DNA of 64,000 bases from Chamaelirium japonicum (lineage: Eukaryota; Streptophyta; Magnoliopsida; Liliales; Melanthiaceae), in contig OX393552.1 in NCBI GenBank assembly GCA_947650365.1, positions 51,888,043-51,952,042 of the forward strand. The letters run 5' to 3'. The notes beneath the pieces were generated by a model. That model made no database searches, was not told where the DNA came from, and worked only from the letters and a program-made list of their open reading frames with translations. A program made the position numbers and the translations under genes. Positions 43,139 to 52,987 of the stretch are shown in pieces; the stretch's first letter is position 1; each line of letters starts with the position of its first letter.

Positions 43139-43575
43139 GAAAGCCGGCGCAAGAATGATCGGAACGAGAGTTGATCCAAAAGCCGGCACAAGACAAGTGT
43201 GACCGGAACGAGAAAAGATCCAAAACCCGGCACAAAACAAGTGTGACCGGAACTAGAGAGGATTTAAAAGCCGGCACAAGACAAGTGTGACCGAAACTAG
43301 AGAGGATCAAAAGCCGGCACAAGACAAGTGTGACCGGAACGAGAAAGGATCCAAAAGCCGGCACAAAACAAGTGTGACCGGAACTAGAGAGGATCTAAAA
43401 GCCGGCACAAGACAAGTGTGACCGGAACGAAAGAGGATCCAAAAGCCGGCACAAAACAAGTGTGACCGGAACTAGAGAGGATCTAAAAGCCGGCACAAGA
43501 CAAGTGTGACCGGAACGAGAGAGGATCCAAAAGCCGGCACAAAACAAGTGTGACCGGAACTAGAGAGGATCAAAA
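43139..43575. repeat. 44-bp minisatellite, about ten copies
   Basis: Units 'gatccaaaagccggcacaaaacaagtgtgaccggaactagagag'-type recur at 44-base spacing (landmark 'ccggcaca' at 43183, 43227, 43271, 43314, 43358, 43402). Two sub-types alternate in the later copies ('aaaacaag...aactagagag' and 'aagacaag...aacgagagag'), suggesting duplication of an 88-bp pair. The frame 43110-43364 is a by-product. Confidence 0.9.
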
Positions 43576-44535
43576 GGTGCAAGGCGGATCGGTAGGGCGC
43601 AGAGCGCAAAAATACCAAGGCGCAAGGGCACAGAGCGAGGCGATGGGGCAGGCGAATCGACAAAGCGCAAGGGCATAGGGTGCAAGGCGGGCTGACAAAG
43701 CTCAAGGTGCAGCGGACGGCGGGCGTGGGACGCTAAGGCGACCGGATCAAACGGCTTAGGGCTCCGGCAGCCAGCAAGACCGATGGGCGCGGGCTGGGGC
43801 GGAAGGAGGAGCGGCAGCTCGAGCGCAGGTCTGCAGAGAGAGCGCAACAGACCAGAGTGCAAGGCAAAAATGTGAAGAGCCGGCTAGGTACGGAAGGGCC
43901 GGATCGGGTGGCGAGATGCTATGAGAACAGGATCCGGGAGGCATAAAGGGCCAGGTGAAAGAGGATCGGATCGGGTGCAGAGGGCCGTGTCGGGTCGGAT
44001 GCAGCAAGTCGCAAAGCACAAGAGCAGCAAAGCGTAAAGCACAGCCATCCGATGCAAATTGGATGGCTGTGATCAGTTATATAGAGAGTAGGGAATAAAA
44101 GATAAAAAAGGAACACACGATGCAAGGGACACACAGGTTTTTAGGAGAGAAAGAGAGGAGATAAGGAAAGAGAGAGAGAAAGGAGTGGGATCGGAGAAAA
44201 ATCTGGGAGAGAGCGAGAGAGAGTCGGAGACGGGAGATCCGGGCGGGTGGAGGCAGATCCGGGCGGCCGGGAAGGAGGGCGCAGGGAACGACGGGCGCCG
44301 GAGACGAGGTCGGCGCGAGGGAGATCCGGGCCGGCGGGCGCAGAGAACGGCGGACGTAGGGCCGTCCGGATGCAGGCAGACGATGGGCACGAGGACTGGC
44401 AGGCGCAGGGCCTGGGCTCGGATGGCGGGCCGGAGCAGCCAGAGGTCGGTGATCAGGGAACGCTGGGAGGAGGAGGGCGACGACCGGAGTCCGGCGTGGG
44501 CGATTCGACGAGGCAGGTCGACCGGCATGTGTTGA
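43576..44535. other. GC-rich non-coding sequence inside the LTR-type unit
   Basis: Diverged short repeats ('gggcgcagggcg', 'gggccggatcggg'). Several long overlapping frames (43560-44619, both strands) result from GC richness; the residue composition (P, S, R) and overlap argue against genes. Confidence 0.5.
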
Positions 44536-44905
44536 GGATGTAGCACAAGGCGCAGTCCATCCCCCGCCCCTGGGCAACCTGGCCCCATGCCCTCGAACAA
44601 CCACCAACATCATCCTCATCTTCCTCCTCCTCTTCGTCTTTCAGCTCTTCCACCAGGATCACCCCAGTGCAACTCCGATCATGGTCCCATCTCTTCCTGA
44701 TGCATGACCACCTCTCTCGCTGCGATACAGCCGTGTCTCCGCCGTTTAGCTTCACCACCACCACCGAAGGTGAGGCCATTAGGCCGGCGGAGGAGGCGAT
44801 CTGCACTAGCAATGGGGCTTCACCGATGATCTGGCCGATCGAATCCCTTAACCACCGGTCCAGTTTTTCCGGGGTGACGGTCTCCTCCTCCCTGGTCGGC
44901 GTCAT
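44536..44905 (-). pseudogene. DUF7804-like gene fragment
   Basis: A minus-strand phase (Met at 44905) reads 'EKLDRWLRDSIGQII', 'EAPLLVQI', an acidic stretch 'EELKDEEEEEDEDD', then 'AWGQVAQGRGMDCALCYILNT'. From memory this is the order of motifs in a plant-specific, probably plastid protein family of unknown function (DUF7804: 'KLDxWMRDSV', 'EAPLLVxxY', 'GVILVEEL', 'AWGVVVQGRG', 'CYLLKT'). The match stops at a splice-donor-like position ('tgccg|gtcgac', near 44521) and the final exon is missing. Conservative changes suggest time without selection. It lies 115 bases from a second, unrelated host fragment in the same direction. Confidence 0.5.
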
Positions 44906-45019
44906 GAAAGGGATCCACCCGATCAGAAGAAGAGAGAGAGGAGGGGCAACCCATGCTAGGGTTGGTCGTGAGGAGGGCGACGTGCGGCGCCTGCTGCCTC
45001 CTCCTCCGCGGCGGCGTCT

Positions 45020-45190
45020 TTGATCTCAGAGAACGGAATCGGGAGACGTCGTGGTCATCAAGAAGAGGGCCAAAAGAGTGCTCGGAGCAGATGTCGCCGG
45101 CCTCGAGGAGCATGCGGGCGGCCTCGACGTGGCCGGCGAGCGCAAGGGCGAGACCGGCGGTTCTGCGGGCTCGCGAGATCAGAGAGAAAA
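45020..45190 (-). pseudogene. ankyrin/BTB-type gene fragment
   Basis: A minus-strand phase gives 'RTAGLALALAGHVEAARMLLEAGDICSEHSFG'-like residues. The 'GHVEAARMLLEAG' core is an ankyrin repeat, and 'ICSEH(S/T)F' after it recalls plant ankyrin-BTB proteins (At2g04740 type, from memory). Only about one repeat is present, followed by unrelated sequence. It is too short to function. Confidence 0.45.
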
Positions 45191-45288
45191 AAAAATTATT
45201 GTTTCCCGGTCTCCTCGATGTCGTCGATGACGACCGAGGAGACCGAGGTCGGAGAGGAGAGCGTCGAAACCCTAGGCCAAGAGGGTTG

Positions 45289-45300
45289 GCTCTGATACCA
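45289..45300 (-). other. primer binding site (initiator-Met tRNA type)
   Basis: 'gctctgatacca' followed at once by 'tgttacgag', which looks like an LTR start. Compare with 4245-4256 and 15626-15638. Confidence 0.7.
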
Positions 45301-45309
45301 TGTTACGAG

Positions 45310-46375
45310 AAGCCACGAGGGGCGAATGAGTTCAGTTTAGGATTAGGTTTATGATTTCTAGGTCTAGGGTTCAGGCCATGCAATATATATCTTAGGGTTT
45401 AGGGTTAGGTTTAGTTTTAGAAAGGAGTGGTATGTAACCTAAATTTGAGGTACAATGAGGGATATTTTCGTCCTTTCAATATGGCTGTCCTTTTAGGCTA
45501 GTTGATCTTTTGACCAAGTACCTATCACTAAGTCTCCCCCCACCAAAAAAAAAGAAGAGGGAGACTTAGTGAACGGTCCCTAACAAGAGATCGGTTTAAG
45601 GGGAAGGACATCCAACAAGATGGTGTTGCACTAGGTCCCTCCCGAAAAGGATGCAACTAGAGCAAGTCCCATAGGTGGCTTTTATCCCTTTTTAATGATT
45701 AAAATGCCCCTAAGTACATGCCCCTCTGTCCTTGGCGCTACATGACTCAACCTGCGGATTTGCTACAATGATTTCATTGTTGCTCACAGTAGAAATTGTT
45801 TTTTGGGGTGCGATTTCACAGAAAAATAAATTGGTACGGTAATTTCACTATAACAAAAGAATAACAATATGAGCAGATTGTTACTCTACAAAGATTATTA
45901 CTCTTTTGCTATCGTGATTTCACAATAGTTATTTCTTTTTCCCCGACGATATTCCTCAAAAAAAAAAAAAAAAGCTATCGTGATTTCACTGTAGCAAAAG
46001 AGTAGCAATTTGCACAGATTGTTACTCAATCTGTACATATTGGTACTCTTTTGCTACAATGATTTTTCTGTAGCAACTTTTTATTTTTTTGACAAGATTT
46101 CTCCAAAAAAAAAAAAAAGTTACAGTGATTTCATTATAGTAAAAGAGTAACAATTTTCGAAGATTATTACTCTTCTTGCTGCAATGCTTATGTTAAGCTC
46201 GGGTCGAGCCCACATATACAGTTGCACGTAAGAGTCGAGTTCGGACTGATACTCACATGTACGCCTACACGTAGGGGTAAATTGATCATTTACCAATCGA
46301 GAGGACCTATCACCAATAACTCATGTTGACCGGCTTTATCTTTAAATACCACATGTCCGAAGGATCTATCACCAA
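45310..46375. other. non-coding with palindromic TTACTC...GTAGC repeats
   Basis: 45765-46195 belongs to the same family as 2600-2843 and 6939-7480 ('ttgctacaatgatttcat', 'actgtagcaaaagagtaacaatttg'), split by two A runs. 45310-45540 has 'tagggtttagggttaggttt', a short telomere-like stretch that is also common in plant 5' regions. No gene is seen. Confidence 0.55.
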
Positions 46376-46384
46376 TAACCAAAA

Positions 46385-47096
46385 GGGATTTTTTTCAAAA
46401 TATTATTAAAAAATAAAATAATTACTTAAATAACAGTTGACCAAAAGTATTTGTCGGACTAGCACTCTGACAGCCACGTGGCATGTCAGCGTTGAAAGCG
46501 CTTGCCACGTCGGCTGTCATTTTTTTTTTCCCGGGTTCAGGTAAACCCGGCATTTGTATTGCCGGGTTCACTAATCACTGTCCCCCTAATCCCAACCTTA
46601 ACCCCTCTAAAACCGGTGTTTACAATGCCGGGTTTAAAACCGGTGTTCTCATTGCCGGTTTCAGACTCAGGATAAACCCGGCATTTTCACCACCGGGTTT
46701 AACCTCAACCCTCAAAAAAAAATTACCCGGTCTTTCCCCTCAGACTGAGGGGAAAGACCGGGTTTTTTTTTTTTTTTGAGGGTTGAGGTTAAACCCGGTG
46801 GTGAAAATGCTGAGGTCTGAACCCGACAATGAGAACACCGGTTTTAAACCCGTCATTAAAAACACTGGTTTTAGAGGAGTTAAGGTTGGGATTAGGGGGA
46901 CAGTGATTAGTGAATCCGGCAATCCAGATGCCGGGTTTATCTGAATCCGGAAAAAAAAATTGACAACCGACGTGTCAAGTGCTTTTCAGCGCTAACATGC
47001 CACATGGCTGCCAGAGCACTAGTTTGACAAATACTTTTGGTTAACTGCTATTTAAGTAATTATTTTATTTTTTAATAATATTTTGAAAAAAATCCC
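46385..47096. mobile_element. fold-back Mutator-like element with 9-bp TSD
   Basis: A 712-bp near-perfect inverted repeat: left arm 46385-46743, right arm 46745-47096, with its centre at 46744 ('cccctcag a ctgagggg'). The ends are 'gggatttttttc' and 'gaaaaaaatccc', flanked by the 9-base duplication 'taaccaaaa' (46376-46384; 47097-47105), the Mutator length. The arms contain 'taaacccggca' and 'aaccggtgtt' modules. Frames 46483-46922 on both strands are mirror images of each other. A transcript would form a hairpin of about 350 base pairs. Confidence 0.9.
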
Positions 47097-47105
47097 TAAC
47101 CAAAA

Positions 47106-47671
47106 AAGAGAGAGTAAAAGTCCACTAAAATAAATATCAAGAACAGTGTACTGTAACCTCTCAAAAATAAAAAGAACAGTGTACTGTAGACAGAAATATA
47201 ATAACTTCCCAACCGCTTGATCTCTAAACATTGAAAAGTCCAAAAGAATTATCATCAAAAAGCTGATAACCGTTGGATCAACATCAAAGGGTTGTTTCCG
47301 TGCGGACCCCCTTCTGTGGTCCCCTCTAAAAAACCTCACGGGGCTCGCGCCGATTTTGATTCTGCCACCCCCGCTTTACCCCTCACACGGCAGCATCAAA
47401 CCCAATTGGGCGGGCCAATTGGTGGAATATTGAAATCCGGGGGTTGCAGAATCAGAACCCCCCGGGAAAGAAAGCGCAGTCTCTCAAAAGGCGTATCTGG
47501 TGTCTTGCGCCGTCCATGGCCGACGCGAGAGGATCCGGTGAGCCATAACGGTCGACCAACCTGAGTAGAAACCAAGGGTTTCGATCGAGACCCATCTCCA
47601 GGATCGTTCCCTCCTCTCGCCATCGACGCCGGAGCTGCTCAATCAGCTTCTAAACCCTCTCATTCTCTCTG
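47106..47671 (+). promoter_or_regulatory. possible promoter and 5' UTR of the mut-7-like gene
   Basis: GC content rises at 47290-47640. A C/T-rich leader-like stretch ends in 'cattctctctg|gtatgatc' at 47670, a plausible 5' splice site. The first coding exon at 52839 starts with a 3' splice site, so an upstream non-coding exon is needed; this is the best candidate but no transcript evidence exists here. 47700-48060 is probably intron. Confidence 0.3.
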
Positions 47672-50600
47672 GTATGATCATGGCTTCGTTCTGATTGCCT
47701 AACTAGGATTTTTTTTTGAAATGTCTGTGGTTTCTATCTCACTTTATTGGCAATAATCGTTTAATCCCTTGATGGGCAATAAGTGTTTGAACCCTTGATT
47801 ATTTTTTCATTAATTAGCATCAGGGTACCATGAAAAGTTCCAGATTTTAGAACCTTGGGTCGATACCGGGCATTTTCGGGTGTCCTGCCCTGGAGGTGTT
47901 TGATGAAATGGCATTGTTTTTTTTTAAGGAATATTGAACCAGTCTCAAGTTTTTGGCGAAGGATAGCGTCAAAGTAGAAAATTAAAGGCAAATGAGACAC
48001 CATTAGGCCGTGACTTTGTAATGAATTGCTACAGTTGCTTGGTTCTTGACATAGTAACAAAGTTTGGATTCGGCACTAATTTGGTGGTGGGTCAATTTGG
48101 TTTGGACAAATTAGGGGAAGATTCGAGATTTTTTTAAGGGTTATTTAGAATTTTCAGGATTGTTTTGGGATTTTTGAAGGTATTGAAGAATTATTCATGA
48201 TTTTTCAAGATTATTCGGCAATATTCGGGAATATTTGACGAACTGGCGAATCAGAAGATTAATCGCTGCTTTATTCGGCAGACCCTTAATGCGTGAATAT
48301 TAGGGGATTTTTCAATAAATTCGGAGAACTTTGTGACTTCTTGATGGGTTTTCCTATAGTTTTCATTTTAAATCCCATTTGCAACATATTATACTCTGCA
48401 ATATTATGGTATGGGGCGGTTAAAGGGTGTATTCAAAACCAATTTACGATATTAAAGCTATCTATATGCGTATTTGGGAAAATATTACCAAATCACAAAA
48501 CCTTTGGGTGACCCACGTATGGAGGAGTTATATAGCCGCATATCTTCTTGTGAAAATCGTCTTCAATTCTCATTCCGCATGTTCTTCCATTATTAGATGA
48601 GCTAAAGAATAAAGATGATAGCAAAGTGAAAGTGTATCATAGGATGATAGCATTGGTAGTAGTGATGGCGAGCATTCACAATTGAGCAAGCTTTCAGTAA
48701 GCTGCCTACAATCAACATATTTCAAAAGAATTTTAGCAAGTTACCAACAATCAACACCCTATTCTTATGCAAATTGCTAAAAGTCTCAGATTATACAGCA
48801 AATCCGAATCAAATCAAAGATGCTATGAACATAAAAATTGAAATCATACCAAACTCGAGCATTCGTAGTTTTGATTAGAGAGGAGCATTCACAATTAAGC
48901 AAGTTGTGAGGAAGTTGGCAACAAATCAACAAAGTGCACAAGAATTTGAACAAGTTACCAACAATGAACAACCTTATTCTTTTGTAACTTGCTTAAATTC
49001 CCGAATTACATAGCGAAGCGAGATAAAACTAAAGAAACCCTAAACCATAAATGTAGAGCATACCAAAAAACCAAAAAAAATTGCCTAAGAAGCTTTGATC
49101 AAAGGCAGCATAGGAATTGATGAATGACACAAGAAATCTCAGATCAACCCAGGCATAATATCTCAAGAAAAAAAAAAGATCATACCGGAAAGCTAAAAAA
49201 AATACACAAGAAACTTCGATCAAAGTCACACAGGTTAGAACAAACACACAATATATCAGAACCCCCCTCCCCCACTTCGATCAAAGTCACACAGGTTAGA
49301 ACAAACACACAATATATTAGAACCCCCCCCCCGCTCACACACACAAAAAAAAAAAGAAAGAAAAGAAAAAGAAAAGAACATATGAAAAACTGGAAAAAAA
49401 ATCACAAGCCTAATATTTGGGGTTAGATGGAGGAGTTGAACATCGATGCCGACATACAGAGGTCTAGAAGGTAACGACTGATCGAAAGGAGTTGATCCTT
49501 CAAGGATGGCAACCTAATGATTTAGAATAACTTGATATGTTGCGATTATGCCGACGTTGGACTTAGACGGAGGATGCGGTCGAATGGTTGTAGTGTCGGC
49601 CGGAAAGCAGCGTCCTACCAGATCAAGGGTGGTCGGATGGTTTGGAATAGCTTGTATTGGATGTTGCCGAATTTGGCCTGAGAATGTGGCCGGACGGTCG
49701 AAAAACGGATTTTTATTGGGGTGGGGGTTTTGGGCGGGGGGGTAGTGTGATACACTAGAGATGTTGAGAAGTCAGAAACCAAGGAAGTTGGTAGTCAATC
49801 GGTCAGTCGTTGCCACACAACGTTTTTGCCTTCTTCTGAAGTGTTACCACTTACCAAACACTACCTTACTTTCCATGCTATGGGGGAAATTTCCTGGTCC
49901 AAACGTTTCCATTGTAATCCCAGATTGGAGAAGCATTTGATTTTGGAGAGAATTGTCTCTTGTTTCGTATGTTGCAAATGTCCATACCAGTTACAGTAAT
50001 AATGATGCAGGACGCCGACCATCCCGAACCGCGACACGCCGCCAGCTGGAAGCGCCGTCTGTGGGAGGACGGTTGAGATCGTCATCCGAGTAGATCTGGA
50101 CTGTTATGGCCTGGATAATTTCGTTTGTTAAGTAAATCTGGTTTTAGATTTAAATAATTGTTAATCCCGTTTTATAAGGGATAGGATATTGCTGCAGTTA
50201 ATTTTCTTGGATTATTTAAGGGGATCTTCTCCTCTTGTTATGGGATGATGAAATTAAGAAAAAGAATTTCGTGCCTTTTTTGGTTCCTGTGATGGGTAAC
50301 CTCTGCTTCTTTCCCCCCTTGTTCGTCCTTGCGTGAGAGACGCTCAACATCCCTTCTTCCGTGTGTGAAGCACCACCCGATCTCTCCCTTCCCCACCTCT
50401 CCTCTGTTCTGTGTTTGTCGCGAATCCGACGAGGCCATCTGAACCGCAGCCCCACCTCTAACCGCTAGCGGCCCGTCGATCGGTGGCAGCCCGCCCGGTC
50501 CGATCGTTGCCGGCGAGCGGCCGAGCCCTGAGGTCAGGCCCGACCCATCCCAGCCCCGCGTGACACCCGCCACCGGCGACCGTCCAGCCCTGCCCGCCAT

Positions 50601-52838
50601 CACCTGAGCCGTCGGCCCGATCCGCCCGCCCGACCCGATCCGGTCGCCGCTCCACGCCACCCGCCGCTGTCTTGCCCGGACCCAAACCAGAGTTTGGATC
50701 CATTCACTGCCCTCTCCCTGTTCGGCTGAAAGAGAAGAGAGCAGAGAGAGAGTAGTGGAGGAAAGATAGAGGACAGTCACGGGTTCCCTTGAACCCTTGG
50801 TTCTCTGTCCCTGCAGAATCCGGTCAGAACTAAAGTCACATGTATTGCAGGCTTTGCAGCCGACCCCATGTGCTGTTTCTTGTGATTTTGGGTAATGATC
50901 TCAGAAGTCCATGTGAAATAAACCTCCAATATTGCACTTGAGTCTGTGAAGGCAGCCACCTATTTTTCATCTAGCAATCCAAGAGCAACCCCACGGTGCC
51001 GATTGATTGTGCTGACTACTGCGAGCCAAATCAGGTGCATTCGTTCCAAAACTCAACATAGGCAAATTCAAGTTTTTTGAAAATTACATTTCAGCCTGTC
51101 CTATTATTATCATTAAATATTATTACACGTAGAATTTACCTGCTCTTCATTACACTTGTGATTGCTGGTTTGCAAATAGGCCCCTGGATATTACATGAAC
51201 CTGCGCCTTTGAAATATATACCTGTTGAGCCTGTTTAATCATTGAAACCCTGTTAAAGTGCAAATTAGATTGCTAATTCAGATCTGGTATTTCCTGTCCA
51301 ACTTCGGAGGTCTTCACCCCGAACGATCCCCGGTCTTGTCATTTGGGAAAACCGTGACGGTTACCCATCAAATAATGCTTAACCTTAAAAGCAAAAAACC
51401 TCATAAAACATAGAGAAATTAAGGTGCAATAATTTGCAAGTAGTATTTTCCTATGTCCTATTTTCAAATCTTCTCGAATATGCCCCACTTTAGAAACTCA
51501 AATTACACTCAATACTGAACTTACATGGAGTCAAATATCACGTAGCCAGTCAAACATAAAACTAATGTATAAAACTAGTGATTTAGATGAATTTCTCTGC
51601 TTTTAAAGATGACTCAAGGTTGTTATCATGTATGATTTCAATAGTATACTTTATAGCATCTAAGGTAGAACACTACACATAATCAGCTGGTATGGGCATG
51701 GATCACCAATTCTTGGTCCCAAAAAGAGGAACAAATGACATGATGTTGGTGCATCCTTCTCAATCAATATGCATGAACAGGATCACTCTTGTTGTTCATG
51801 TGCAAAATAATTAGTTACAATAGATAAAAATAATTTTTAGCTGAATATTCTAGTGTTAAACAAGCATGTACATCATAGACATACTGAATGGAACCCCACG
51901 CAAAAACTAGAGTTGTGCTTTCGAACTCCTTGGTTATTGAGAATCCTAATGAAAAGAATCCAAGTCTGCCTGTATCCTACATTGGTTCAACATGTTTCTG
52001 AAAGAACCATGCCACATATACTGCGAGTGAACATATTTATATGATAGGTAGGTTTCCAATCTTTATGGGTGATTTTTATTGATCAAAGTGCAATTTATCA
52101 TAGTTTGAGAAATTCTATACAATTGGTTCTAAACCTGACACCGTTCTCTCTCTATTGATGCCTGATTTTATGTCACCACATAAACTGCCTAGGGAGGTGA
52201 CTTCCCCCAACCTCAAAGAATAGTTGGCTTAATGGAAATGTTCGCGATATGACAGACTTGGAAAGAGGCTAGACGAAGAGGGATGAACACAAGGTTTTTT
52301 TAGAAAGCGACTTAATGTATTTTGACAATAAATCTTAATATAATATTAAGTTTTATGGTTTGGGAAAGAAAATGGATTTGTTCTAACTAGTTACACCGGA
52401 GAACTGTTTCCCAAGCCAAATATGCATATTACTGATACTAGGAATCAGGTCAGGCCAGCTTATCTTGTTCAATTTACAGAACATAGGTCCAAAGAGTTCC
52501 AGTTGTGTAGAAAATGGTAAAACTCTATCTCTATGAAACCCAATGCACTACCACTACGTTCTTCAACATCAGGAGGTTTATTGTGGCGTAATCTAGAGAG
52601 CCTAAGCATATGAAAATTTTAGATGCGGCATTATCAAGAATGCTTCGTAGTGGTTCTTCTTTTAGCTTAAGCTGTTACATGGTAGTGCTTTCGTGGTAGA
52701 CTTTTGTCCCCTCAATCAACTTGCTGGGATTAGGGAGGTCTTGTGGAATTGCATAGGTATTAATGTATTTTATTGTCAAAGAGCCACTAGTTTCTGTTGA
52801 GTTTTCAAGTCCTGTAACATTTCCTTTCTATTCCTCAG
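47672..52838. other. non-coding; probable large 5' intron with retroelement pieces
   Basis: No coding exon is recognised. 48680-49060 has a diverged ~240-bp duplication ('gcattcacaattgagcaag', 'gttaccaacaat'). 49214-49333 is a 61-bp tandem duplication. 50030-50080 contains 'gcgccgtctgtgggaggac', like the PBS region of Tat/Athila gypsy elements. 50450-50780 is GC-rich with overlapping frames on the minus strand but no known domain. 51000-52800 is AT-rich intron-like sequence. Confidence 0.4.
49214..49333. repeat. 61-bp tandem duplication
   Basis: 'cttcgatcaaagtcacacag...aatatatcagaaccccccc' occurs twice in a row (49214 and 49275), each ending in a C run, almost without change. Confidence 0.85.
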
Positions 52839-52842
52839 GAAT

Positions 52843-52987
52843 ATGGGATCAGGTGAAGATATTGGGACAGACAACAAAGATGAAAACATTCGTGAGGATT
52901 GGGCCATTTGCTTGCATGCCTTTTCAGACTTATCACATATGCCACCTGCAACATTTGTATATCTTTTGAAGGAATGTTACCTCTGTG
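52843..52987 (+). CDS. mut-7-like gene, coding exon 1
   Basis: 145 coding bases, from the ATG after 'cctcaggaat' to 'ctctgtg|gtaaag'. It encodes an acidic start ('GEDIGTDNKDENIRED') and 'LSHMPPATFVYLLKECYLC'. The split codon (G) completes in exon 2. Confidence 0.75.

Larger units (their letters stand above)
42479..45302 (-). mobile_element. LTR-type element without gag-pol carrying host-gene fragments
   Basis: Read on the minus strand: a PBS (45289-45300, 'gctctgatacca' on +), two host-like gene fragments (45190-44536), GC-rich sequence, a 44-bp minisatellite (43575-43139), a PPT (42659-42680, giving TTGACGGGGGG on the minus strand) and a 3' LTR (42658-42479). A TG start ('tgttacgag') follows the PBS, but the sequence beyond diverges from the 3' LTR, so the 5' LTR seems replaced or lost. 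No retroviral-type protein is present. I infer a non-autonomous element that acquired cellular exons; a chance juxtaposition is possible. Confidence 0.5.

Noticed and set aside
43139-43575. CRISPR-like array
   Set aside because: Repeats are contiguous 44-bp units without unique spacers, and the genome is eukaryotic.
44073-44619. 175-180-residue frames on the minus strand
   Set aside because: Two phases and the + strand are open together, owing to GC richness; composition is P/S/R and no family is recognised.
45380-45420. Telomere-like 'tagggtttagggtt' sequence
   Set aside because: Only a few degenerate units; short interstitial telobox-like stretches are common in plants.
46483-46922. Coding frames in the fold-back element
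   Set aside because: The plus and minus frames mirror each other because the DNA is an inverted repeat.
50238-50780. 180-residue minus frame
   Set aside because: GC-rich sequence near a gypsy PBS-like motif; no domain, with other phases also open.
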